13,885 nucleotides of DNA, taken from assembly GCA_003133265.1 (NCBI GenBank), contig PKWQ01000446.1:1-13885 (forward strand). Reading direction: 5' to 3'. The notes under the pieces are model-generated. The model did no database searches. It was not told the origin of the DNA and saw nothing but the letters and a program-made list of their open reading frames with translations. This DNA is from Acetobacteraceae bacterium (GTDB lineage: Bacteria > Pseudomonadota > Alphaproteobacteria > Acetobacterales > Acetobacteraceae). Shown piece by piece: positions 8,175 to 13,807 of this stretch. Each line of letters begins with the position of its first letter. Position 1 is the first letter of the stretch. Both the position numbers and the translations under genes were made by a program.

Positions 8175-9122
8175 CTACGCCAAGATCTCGCGCACCCCGC
8201 CGCCGGGGCGGAACCGGCGCAGATAGGCCGGCACCTCCAGTTCGATAGGGGTCGGCACGACGCCGAGCGCCGCAAGCCCCGCCGCGCCGGGAGCAACCAC
8301 GTTGTCGTGCTCCAGCAGCTTGAGCTGGTCGCGGGTCAGCAGCTTGCCCGGCAGGCGTTCCAGAAAGAAGGCGTTCAGCCGCAGCAATGCCATCGGCATC
8401 GCGATCAGCCGTTTCTCGCGCCCGGTTTCCTGGAGGATGTAGGCGGCGACCTCGCGCATGGAGAGCACGCGCGGTCCGCCGAGTTCGAAAACCTTGCCGG
8501 CGGCGTCGGCGCGGTCCAGCGCGGCGAGCACCGCGTCCGCGACATCGCCGACATAGACCGGTTGCAGCTTGGTGGCGCCGGCGATGACCGGCATGAACGG
8601 CAGCACCCGTGCCATGAAAGCGAACTGGTTGAAGAAATTGTCATCCGGCCCAAAGACGATGGACGGGCGCAGGATGGTGGCGGTGGGGAATGCCGCCAAT
8701 ACCGCCTTCTCGCCGGCGCCTTTGCTGGCGGCATAGCGGCTGGCGGCGCCCGGATCGGCGCCGATGGCCGAGATATGCACCAGCCGGCGCACTCCGGTGG
8801 CCGCCGACAGACGGGCGACGCGGCCCGCGCCCTCGGCGTGGACGCGCTGGAAATCGCCGGCGCGCTGCTCGGCCAGGATGCCGACCAGGTTCACCACCAG
8901 GTCCGCGCCCTCGACCGCGCGCGTCACCGCCGCCTCGTCGGTGATCGGGGCGGCGAGCGGCACGATCTGCCCGACGGTGCCGGCGGTCTTGAGGAACTGC
9001 GCCGCTTCCGGATCGCGTACCGCGACCCGGACGATGTGGCCGCGCGCCGCCAGACGCTGCACCACATAACGACCGATGAAGCCGGACCCGCCAAAGACCG
9101 TCGCCACGCTGCGCGCTGCCAT
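8175..9122 (-). CDS. Complex I NDUFA9-like NAD(P)-binding SDR protein
   Basis: A 315-residue atypical/extended short-chain dehydrogenase-like protein. The N-terminus has the Rossmann signature VFGGSGFIGRYVVQRL (about 9-24) and the central part has DLVVNLVGIL and RLVHISAIGAD. The tyrosine-lysine pair of SDRs is present as Y130-AAS-K134. LRPSIVFGPDDNFFNQFA (151-168) and LQPVYVGDVADAV are typical of the bacterial relatives of NDUFA9, the 39-kDa accessory subunit of mitochondrial complex I. In mitochondria that subunit holds NADPH and stabilises the quinone-side junction; whether this bacterial copy joins complex I is not shown, and no nuo genes are in the window. The start is the ATG at 9122 with AAGG 8-10 nt upstream. 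It is co-directional with gltDB but separated by 230 nt, so it probably forms its own unit. The alternative is a generic NAD-dependent epimerase or quinone reductase. Confidence 0.82.
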   Translation of the reverse strand: MAARSVATVFGGSGFIGRYVVQRLAARGHIVRVAVRDPEAAQFLKTAGTVGQIVPLAAPITDEAAVTRAVEGADLVVNLVGILAEQRAGDFQRVHAEGAGRVARLSAATGVRRLVHISAIGADPGAASRYAASKGAGEKAVLAAFPTATILRPSIVFGPDDNFFNQFAFMARVLPFMPVIAGATKLQPVYVGDVADAVLAALDRADAAGKVFELGGPRVLSMREVAAYILQETGREKRLIAMPMALLRLNAFFLERLPGKLLTRDQLKLLEHDNVVAPGAAGLAALGVVPTPIELEVPAYLRRFRPGGGVREILA

Positions 9123-9154
9123 GACCGCACCTTATCTGTGTCTGTTGCGGCCTC

Positions 9155-9183
9155 TTGATATGCCTCGTTGCCGCATCGCTCAA
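9155..9183 (-). promoter_or_regulatory. Candidate promoter of the NDUFA9-like gene
   Basis: On the minus strand TTGAGC (9178-9183) and TATCAA (9155-9160) are separated by 17 nt, each with four of six consensus bases. The start of transcription would lie near 9148, giving a leader of about 26 nt that contains the AAGG ribosome binding site. Confidence 0.4.
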
Positions 9184-9215
9184 GCGGGCCTGGCCATCAT
9201 TCGGCGGTTTCGCTG

Positions 9216-9243
9216 TTGACGCGCGCCGATGCGGGGGTTACAT
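9216..9243 (+). promoter_or_regulatory. Candidate promoter of tRNA-Leu
   Basis: TTGACG (9216-9221) matches five of six -35 bases and is followed after 16 nt by TTACAT (9238-9243) as a weak -10. Transcription would begin near 9250, about 40 nt before the mature 5' end of the tRNA, a common leader length for bacterial tRNA precursors. Confidence 0.5.
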
Positions 9244-9291
9244 CGCGCGCCCACCGCTTATCCCGCCGGCTCGCCGACGGGGACGCAGGAT

Positions 9292-9378
9292 GCCCAGGTG
9301 GCGGAATTGGTAGACGCGCAGGTTTCAGGTACCTGTGGCCGCAAGGTCGTGGAAGTTCGAGTCTTCTCCTGGGCACCA
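9292..9378 (+). tRNA. tRNA-Leu (anticodon CAG)
   Basis: A complete class II tRNA. The acceptor stem GCCCAGG (9292-9298) pairs with CCTGGGC (9368-9374), followed by discriminator A and an encoded CCA (9376-9378). The D arm contains AATTGGTAGACGC. The anticodon stem CAGGT/ACCTG (9319-9323 and 9331-9335) encloses the 7-nt loop TTCAGGT, which places CAG at 9326-9328. A long variable arm (GGCC-GCAA-GGTC) and the T loop GTTCGAGTC are as expected for leucine tRNAs. It reads CUG, the codon that dominates leucine positions in the genes of this window, so it is likely a major tRNA. It stands alone and is followed by a strong hairpin and then by an RNase D gene. Confidence 0.96.
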
Positions 9379-9412
9379 TCCATCACGGCGACGCGGCGCG
9401 AGACCCGAAGGG

Positions 9413-9432
9413 GCTTGCGCGGATGCGCAAGC
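9413..9432 (+). terminator. Perfect 8-bp hairpin between tRNA-Leu and rnd
   Basis: GCTTGCGC (9413-9420) and GCGCAAGC (9425-9432) are exact reverse complements around the loop GGAT. It begins 35 nt after the tRNA CCA end and ends 44 nt before the RNase D start. No U-run follows, so it is not a standard intrinsic terminator. It could be a weak stop, a stabiliser of the tRNA precursor's 3' end, or a structure in the rnd leader. The hairpin is seen directly; calling it a terminator is only the nearest category. Confidence 0.4.
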
Positions 9433-9476
9433 GATCCAGCATGGCGAGCCCCAACATAATGAGCGCGGTGGTATTC

Positions 9477-10112
9477 ATGGCCAACGGCACCATTCACCTG
9501 CACCGGCACGATCTGCCGGAGGGACTTTCGCTCGGCCCGGCCGTCGCCGTCGATACCGAGACGATGGGGCTCAATCCGCACCGCGACCGGTTGTGCCTGG
9601 TGCAGTTGTCGGGCGGGGACGGCAACGCGCATCTGGTGCAACTGGTCCCCGAGGCGCTGGGCGGGCGCGGCTTCGACTGTCCCAACCTCAAGCGTTTGCT
9701 CGGCGATCCAGCGGTGGTGAAGCTGATGCATTTCGCCCGCTTCGATGTGGGCGTGATCCAGCATTACCTGGGCGTGGACGCCACGCCGGTGAAATGCACC
9801 AAGATCGCCGCCAAGCTGGTGCGTACCTTCACCGATCGGCACGGGCTCAAGGATCTTTGCCGCGAACTGCTCGGGGTCGATCTGTCGAAGCAGCAGCAGA
9901 CCTCGGACTGGGGCGCGCCGGAACTGACCAGCGAACAGCTTACCTATGCCGCCTCCGACGTGCTGCATCTGCACGCGCTGTGGGCACGGCTGGAGACGCT
10001 GCTGCGGCGCGAGGGCCGGCTCGAACTGGCCGAGGCCTGCTTTGCCTTCCTGCCGGCGCGCACGCGCCTCGATCTGCTGGGCTACGAGGACCCCGACATC
10101 TTCGCCCACTGA
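9477..10112 (+). CDS. rnd: Ribonuclease D-type 3'-5' exonuclease, catalytic domain only
   Basis: A 211-residue DEDDy exonuclease. The acidic residues are visible as D26 and E28 in VDTETMGLNP, D90 in HFARFDV, and Y157/D161 in YAASDVLHL. These bind the two metal ions that cut RNA from its 3' end. The canonical E. coli RNase D (about 375 residues) has two C-terminal HRDC domains; this protein ends right after the exonuclease fold, as is usual for the short alphaproteobacterial form. RNase D trims tRNA precursors, and the gene lies 98 nt downstream of a tRNA gene. The frame stays open far upstream, but that stretch runs through the tRNA and cannot be coding. Homologues start at about the ATG at 9477 (MANGTIHLHR); in-frame ATGs at 9459 and 9441 are also possible. 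None has a strong ribosome binding site. Confidence 0.88.
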   Translation: MANGTIHLHRHDLPEGLSLGPAVAVDTETMGLNPHRDRLCLVQLSGGDGNAHLVQLVPEALGGRGFDCPNLKRLLGDPAVVKLMHFARFDVGVIQHYLGVDATPVKCTKIAAKLVRTFTDRHGLKDLCRELLGVDLSKQQQTSDWGAPELTSEQLTYAASDVLHLHALWARLETLLRREGRLELAEACFAFLPARTRLDLLGYEDPDIFAH

Positions 10113-10151
10113 TATATTTGTCCATTGACTGGACCGGGCCGCCATAATTTC

Positions 10152-10180
10152 TTCACAGGTTGCGGTCACTTTGGCATGAT
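10152..10180 (+). promoter_or_regulatory. Candidate promoter of the kdsD-lpt operon
   Basis: TTCACA (10152-10157, five of six) and CATGAT (10175-10180, four of six) are separated by exactly 17 nt in the 168-nt gap between rnd and kdsD, a locally AT-rich stretch. Transcription would start near 10187. A second box, CATAAT at 10143-10148, has only a poor -35 (TTGTCC, 19 nt away). Confidence 0.42.
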
Positions 10181-10204
10181 TCTTGTCGGCATCGACGTGT
10201 AAGG

Positions 10205-10225
10205 CTTCCATGGTTGACCATGAAG
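10205..10225. promoter_or_regulatory. Inverted repeat in the kdsD leader
   Basis: CTTCCATGGTTGACCATGAAG contains ATGGT and ACCAT (10210-10214 and 10217-10221) around TG, extended by CTTC/GAAG with one extra base in the left arm. It lies about 20-40 nt after the predicted transcript start, so it could be an operator or a small RNA hairpin. If the short ORF at 10210 is real, its start codon lies within the left arm. Confidence 0.3.
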
Positions 10226-10284
10226 CGGCGGGTGCCCATACAGAGACTGTGTACAACCCCGCCAAGGACGTTGCCCGAGCATGA
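10210..10284 (+). CDS. Possible 24-residue leader ORF before kdsD
   Basis: An ATG at 10210, preceded by AAGG with 5 nt spacing, opens a 24-codon hydrophilic frame (MVDHEAAGAHTETVYNP at its start). Its TGA overlaps the kdsD ATG as ATGA. kdsD itself has no well-placed ribosome binding site, since the nearest AAGGA is 12-13 nt away, so ribosomes ending this short frame could restart on kdsD. Against it: the third-position GC (13 of 23 codons) is well below that of the neighbouring genes, and an ATGA overlap can arise by chance. I recognise no family. Confidence 0.22.
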   Translation: MVDHEAAGAHTETVYNPAKDVARA

Positions 10285-11273
10285 TTGCTGCCGCTGCCGA
10301 ACTGGCGCCACCGCGCGGCGATCTGGACGTCGCACGCTCCGTGCTGGGCACCGAGGCAGCCGGATTGACTGCGCTGGCGGCGGCGCTCGATGGCCGCTTC
10401 GTGCGCGCGGTCGATCTGCTGGCGCAGGCGTCGGGACGGGTCGTGGTCTCCGGCATGGGCAAATCCGGCCATGTCGGGCGCAAGATCGCCGCCACCTTCG
10501 CCTCCACCGGCACGCCGGCATTCTTCGTCCATCCCGCCGAGGCGTCGCACGGCGATCTCGGCATGATCGTGCCGGGCGACGCGGTGCTGGCGCTGTCCAA
10601 TTCCGGCGAGACGGCGGAGTTGGCCGATCTGGTCGCCCACACGCGCCGCTTCGCCCTGCCGCTGGTCGGCATCACCGCGCGCGGCGGCTCGGCGCTGGCG
10701 CAGGCCGCCGATGTGCTGCTGCTGCTGCCGGACGCGGCGGAAGCCTGCCCGATGGGGCTGGCGCCGACCACCAGCACCACGATGCAGATGGCGCTGGGCG
10801 ACGCGCTGGCGGTGGCGCTGCTGACGCGGCGCGGCTTCTCCGAATCCGATTTCCGCCAATTCCACCCGGGCGGCAAGCTGGGCGCGCGGCTCAAGCGTGT
10901 CGCCGAGCTGATGCACACCGGCGACGCGGTCCCGCTCGGGACGCCGGAGACGCCGATGGACCGGGCGCTGCTGCTGATGACCGAGAAGCGTTTCGGTTGC
11001 CTGGGCGTGATCGACGCGGCGGGGCGGCTGATCGGCATCATCACCGACGGCGATCTGCGCCGGGCGATGGGGCCGGACCTGCTCTCGCGCCACGTCGGCG
11101 AGGTGATGACCGGTTCGCCCCGCACCATCGGCCCAGACGCGCTGGCCGCCGAGGCATTGCATGCGATGACCGCGCGCGAACGGCCGATCACCAGCCTGTT
11201 CGTCGTCGATCCCGCCGGCCGGCCGGCGGGCATCCTGCATCTGCACGACCTGCTGCGGGCCGGGCTGGCATGA
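10281..11273 (+). CDS. kdsD: Arabinose-5-phosphate isomerase (KpsF/GutQ/KdsD family)
   Basis: A 330-residue enzyme interconverting ribulose-5-phosphate and arabinose-5-phosphate, the first step to Kdo, the inner-core sugar of LPS. The sugar-isomerase (SIS) domain spans about 45-185, with GMGKSG (58-63), HPAEASHGDLGM (84-95), SNSGET (106-111) and a later HPGGKLG (195-201). Two CBS domains follow (about 205-265 and 272-328), each ending in a G-[IV]-[IL]-T/H-D/L-x-DL type motif. K61, E110, E154 and H195 sit where the essential residues of E. coli KdsD lie. The length is normal for the family. The ATG at 10281 is the only sensible start, but its ribosome binding site is poor. The gene heads an operon with lptC, lptA and lptB, which supports a role in LPS rather than capsule or glucitol metabolism. 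Confidence 0.93.
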   Translation: MIAAAAELAPPRGDLDVARSVLGTEAAGLTALAAALDGRFVRAVDLLAQASGRVVVSGMGKSGHVGRKIAATFASTGTPAFFVHPAEASHGDLGMIVPGDAVLALSNSGETAELADLVAHTRRFALPLVGITARGGSALAQAADVLLLLPDAAEACPMGLAPTTSTTMQMALGDALAVALLTRRGFSESDFRQFHPGGKLGARLKRVAELMHTGDAVPLGTPETPMDRALLLMTEKRFGCLGVIDAAGRLIGIITDGDLRRAMGPDLLSRHVGEVMTGSPRTIGPDALAAEALHAMTARERPITSLFVVDPAGRPAGILHLHDLLRAGLA

Positions 11274-11306
11274 ACCGGGCTGGCATGAATATGAGGCTGG
11301 CATGAG
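11260..11306 (+). repeat. Exact 15-bp tandem duplication at the kdsD/lptC junction
   Basis: CCGGGCTGGCATGAA occurs at 11260-11274 and immediately again at 11275-11289. A third, partial copy (GGCTGGCATGAG, 11295-11306) contains the lptC start. The first copy holds the kdsD TGA. Every copy contains ATGA. The ATG in copy 1 (11270) opens an 11-codon frame, MNRAGMNMRLA, that ends with a TGA overlapping the lptC ATG at 11302. This mini-ORF therefore overlaps kdsD at one end and lptC at the other. The likely ancestor is a direct kdsD/lptC ATGA overlap that was stretched by 32 nt. Confidence 0.85.
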
Positions 11307-11985
11307 CGTCGCTCCCCTGCCGGCCGCGCGCGGCCCGGACAGCAACCGGCCGGGCCGGCGCTTCGCCAGTGCCGCGCGGGCGCACCGCCTGCCATCGCCG
11401 GGCGGCATCGCGCGCCGGCGCCTGGTCATTCGTCTGACCAAATGGCTGCTGCCGGCGGCGGCACTCGCCCTGTTGGCAATCATCGCGCTGTGGCCGGAGA
11501 TCGACCGGACCACCGACCATGCCCGCCTGAGTTTTCATCGGATGACCGCCGAGGTCGACGGCGCCCGGCTGACCGACGCGCGCTATCGCGGCGTCGACGC
11601 GCAGGGCAGGCCCTATACGCTGACCGCCGCCATCGCCAAGCAGGCGGGCCCCGAGCGGATCAATCTGACCGCGCCGAGCGGCGATATGGTGCTGCAGAAC
11701 GGCACCTGGCTGATGTTGCAGTCCAAGGACGGCGTCTACATGCAGCAGGCGCAGCAGCTCGATCTGTCGCACGATGTGGTTCTGTACCGCGACGACGGGC
11801 TGACCATGCGCACCGAGAGCGCGGCGGTCGATTTGAAGAACGGCGCCGCCGCCGGCAGCGAGCCGGTGCATGCCGAAGGGCCGTTCGGCACGCTGGAGGC
11901 GCAAGGCTTTTCGCTGGTCGACAAGGGGCAGGCGATCCAGTTCGCCGGCCCCGCGCGCCTGATGCTGAACGGAGCGACGCCATGA
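11302..11985 (+). CDS. lptC: LPS export protein LptC
   Basis: A 227-residue LptC. LptC is the single-pass inner-membrane component that takes LPS from the LptBFG transporter and passes it to LptA in the periplasm. An unusually long, Arg/Pro-rich cytoplasmic N-terminus (about 43 residues) precedes one transmembrane helix (about 44-64, TKWLLPAAALALLAIIALW). The rest is a periplasmic beta-jellyroll, seen as repeated short strands such as YTLTAAIAK, MVLQNGTWLMLQSKDGVY and MRTESAAVDLKNG. E. coli LptC has 191 residues. The start at 11302 has GAGG 5 nt upstream, supplied by the altered third repeat copy. The stop overlaps the lptA start (ATGA at 11982). Sequence conservation is low in this family, so position in the operon and topology carry much of the call. 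Confidence 0.88.
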   Translation: MSVAPLPAARGPDSNRPGRRFASAARAHRLPSPGGIARRRLVIRLTKWLLPAAALALLAIIALWPEIDRTTDHARLSFHRMTAEVDGARLTDARYRGVDAQGRPYTLTAAIAKQAGPERINLTAPSGDMVLQNGTWLMLQSKDGVYMQQAQQLDLSHDVVLYRDDGLTMRTESAAVDLKNGAAAGSEPVHAEGPFGTLEAQGFSLVDKGQAIQFAGPARLMLNGATP

Positions 11986-13004
11986 TCCCGCGCCTGTTGC
12001 TGCTGGCCCTGCTGCTGGTTCCGGCGCGCGCGTGGGCGCAGCCGCTCGATCTGTCGCACGGCGGGCCGGTCACCATCACCGCGCGTGACGGCATCGACTG
12101 GCAGCAGCAGGCCCAGGTGGTGATCGCGCACGGCGATGCCCGCGCGGTGCGGGAGAACGTGACGGTGACCGCCGACCGGCTGATCGCGCACTACCGCCGC
12201 AAGGCGGGCGCGGCTGGCGCGACGGCGACGACTGCCCCGGCCCCCAAGCCGGCCGCCGCCGGATCCACCGCGATGGGCCCGGACGACACCAACGGCAGCA
12301 CCGAGGTCTACCGGCTGGAGGCGGAGGGCAACGTCCGCATCTTCACCGCCACCGAACTGGCGGAAGGCGATCACGCCACCTACGACATGGATCAGTCGGT
12401 GCTGGTGCTGACCGGGCGCCACCTTAAGCTGACGCGGCCGGCCGAGGTGCTCACCGCGCGCGACAGCCTGGAATACTGGTCGCAGGCGCATCGCGCGGTG
12501 GCGCGCGGCAATGCGGTGGTGCTGACCTCCGATGCGCGCCGCCTCGCTGGCGATACGCTGGTCGCCTACACCTCGCCCCCTACCTCGTCACCCGGCGCTC
12601 CCGTCGCGGCGAAGACCGCCCAGCCGGCCAAGCCGGGCGCCGCGGCCACCGACGATCCGCTGGGCGCGTCGGGCCGGATCGAGAAGGTGGAGGCGTTCGG
12701 CAATGTTTCCGTCCGCACCCAGACCGAAACCGTCACCGGCGATCGCGGCGTCTATGTGCCGGATACCGGCATCGCCCGGCTCGGCGGCGACGTGCATATC
12801 ACGCGGGGGCAGAACCAGCTGAACGGCGCGGAAGCCGAGGTGGACATGAAGACCGGCATCTCCCGCCTGCTCGCCAGCACGAACGGGCAGGTGCGGGGGC
12901 TGGTGCTGCCGAACGACGCCACCAACCCGCAGACGCCTGCCCCGGATGCGAAGCAAGCGGGGCCGAAGAGCCCGGCCACTCAGCCGAAGGACGCCCCGAA
13001 GTGA
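11982..13004 (+). CDS. lptA: LPS transport periplasmic protein LptA (enlarged)
   Basis: A 340-residue LptA, the periplasmic bridge along which LPS moves to the outer membrane. A signal peptide (MIPRLLLLALLLVPARAWA, cleavage after A19) is followed by OstA/LptA beta-jellyroll repeats. Sequence blocks of the form G-N-V-x-V ... G-D-x-x-x-Y occur near residues 57-71, 116-145, 176-196 and 240-300, so four repeats can be discerned. E. coli LptA is 185 residues. The extra length here comes from two Ala/Pro/Thr-rich insertions (about 74-103 and 197-230) and a low-complexity tail (312-340). The start is ATG at 11982, with GGAG 7 nt upstream, and its first four bases overlap the lptC stop. The stop overlaps the GTG start of the next gene. 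The inserts are compositionally like the rest of the gene, with no sign of a frameshift. Confidence 0.9.
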   Translation: MIPRLLLLALLLVPARAWAQPLDLSHGGPVTITARDGIDWQQQAQVVIAHGDARAVRENVTVTADRLIAHYRRKAGAAGATATTAPAPKPAAAGSTAMGPDDTNGSTEVYRLEAEGNVRIFTATELAEGDHATYDMDQSVLVLTGRHLKLTRPAEVLTARDSLEYWSQAHRAVARGNAVVLTSDARRLAGDTLVAYTSPPTSSPGAPVAAKTAQPAKPGAAATDDPLGASGRIEKVEAFGNVSVRTQTETVTGDRGVYVPDTGIARLGGDVHITRGQNQLNGAEAEVDMKTGISRLLASTNGQVRGLVLPNDATNPQTPAPDAKQAGPKSPATQPKDAPK

Positions 13005-13807
13005 GCGAGAACAAGGCCTGGGCCGAGCTTCGGCTGTTGCAAGGTGGCATGGGACTGGTCGCGACCGGTGTCGGCAAGACCTATCGCAAGCGCCCGGTGG
13101 TACGGAATGTCACCATCAGCGTGCGCCGTGGCGAGGCGGTCGGGCTGCTCGGTCCCAACGGCGCCGGCAAGACCACGACCTTCTATATGATCGTCGGGCT
13201 GGTGCGGCCCGAGACCGGCTCCATCAGCCTGGACGGCACCGACATCACCGACCTGCCGATGTATCGCCGCGCCCGGCTGGGCATCGGCTACCTGCCGCAG
13301 GAAGCCAGCGTGTTCCGCGGCCTGAATGTCGAGCAGAACATCATGGCGGCGCTGGAGGTGGTCGAGCCCGATCCCGACAAGCGCGACCTGATGCTGGACG
13401 AGCTGCTGGCCGAGTTCGGCATCGCGCATCTGCGCCGCACCCCGGCGCTGGCGCTGTCGGGCGGAGAGCGGCGGCGGGTGGAGATCGCCCGCGCGCTGGC
13501 CACGGAGCCGACCCTGCTGCTGCTGGACGAGGCGCTGGCCGGACTGACGCCGGCCGAGATACGCACCGCCATCGATCTGGTGCGGCGGATCAAGGCGCGC
13601 GGGATCACCATCGTGATCGTCGAGCACATCATGGAGGTGATCCTGTCGCTGACCGAGCACGCCGTGGTGTTCCACCAGGGCAAGGTGATCGCCGAGGGCC
13701 CGCCGCGCGCGGTGGTGGACGATCCGGCGGTGGTCGCGGCCTATCTCGGCGGGCACATGAAGCGGGTGCGCAAGAAGGCGCCGCCGCCCGATGGAGCATC
13801 CACATGA
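13001..13807 (+). CDS. lptB: Chimeric ABC ATPase: LptB N-terminal half, LivG-like C-terminal half
   Basis: A 268-residue ABC ATPase in the lptB position. Residues ~17-167 are typical LptB: GKTYRKRPVV, Walker A GPNGAGKTT (51-59), GIGYLPQEASVFR with Q-loop Q100 and coupling residues F105/R106, and the signature LSGGERRRVEIARAL (152-166). An ordinary LptB then reads roughly LLDEPFAGVDP ... ITDHNVRETL ... YLGE. Here it reads LLLLDEALAGLTPAEI, ARGITIVIVEH, FHQGKVIAEGPP and DPAVVAAYLGG (172-251), the pattern of LivG-type branched-chain amino acid transporter ATPases. Catalytic D176, E177 and H209 are kept; the usual proline after DE is alanine. The frame is unbroken. The GTG start overlaps the lptA stop; an ATG at 13049 is an alternative. 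Both ends overlap their neighbours by 4 nt. Whether it can still drive LptFG is doubtful. It may be a genomic recombinant or an assembly misjoin. Confidence 0.85.
   Translation: MSENKAWAELRLLQGGMGLVATGVGKTYRKRPVVRNVTISVRRGEAVGLLGPNGAGKTTTFYMIVGLVRPETGSISLDGTDITDLPMYRRARLGIGYLPQEASVFRGLNVEQNIMAALEVVEPDPDKRDLMLDELLAEFGIAHLRRTPALALSGGERRRVEIARALATEPTLLLLDEALAGLTPAEIRTAIDLVRRIKARGITIVIVEHIMEVILSLTEHAVVFHQGKVIAEGPPRAVVDDPAVVAAYLGGHMKRVRKKAPPPDGAST
13474..13512 (+). other. Junction of the lptB and livG portions
   Basis: Here the coding sequence changes from LptB-type (ABC signature GGERRRVEIARAL) to LivG-type (TEPTLLLLDEALAGL). The codons for VEIARALA, about 13478-13502, encode residues shared by both families. 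They are the natural site for homologous exchange or for a false overlap during assembly. The exact breakpoint cannot be fixed from this sequence alone. Confidence 0.6.

Noticed and set aside
9168..9476. Upstream in-frame extension of the RNase D gene
   Set aside because: The extension would translate straight through the tRNA-Leu gene and the hairpin after it, and homologues start near 9477.
10172..10188. Sigma-54-like element TGGCATG-N4-TTGT before kdsD
   Set aside because: The -12 GC dinucleotide is GT here, and that position is nearly invariant in sigma-54 promoters.
9258..11513. 751-codon minus-strand frame
   Set aside because: It crosses the tRNA-Leu gene, rnd, the kdsD promoter region and kdsD on the opposite strand; it is a shadow frame.
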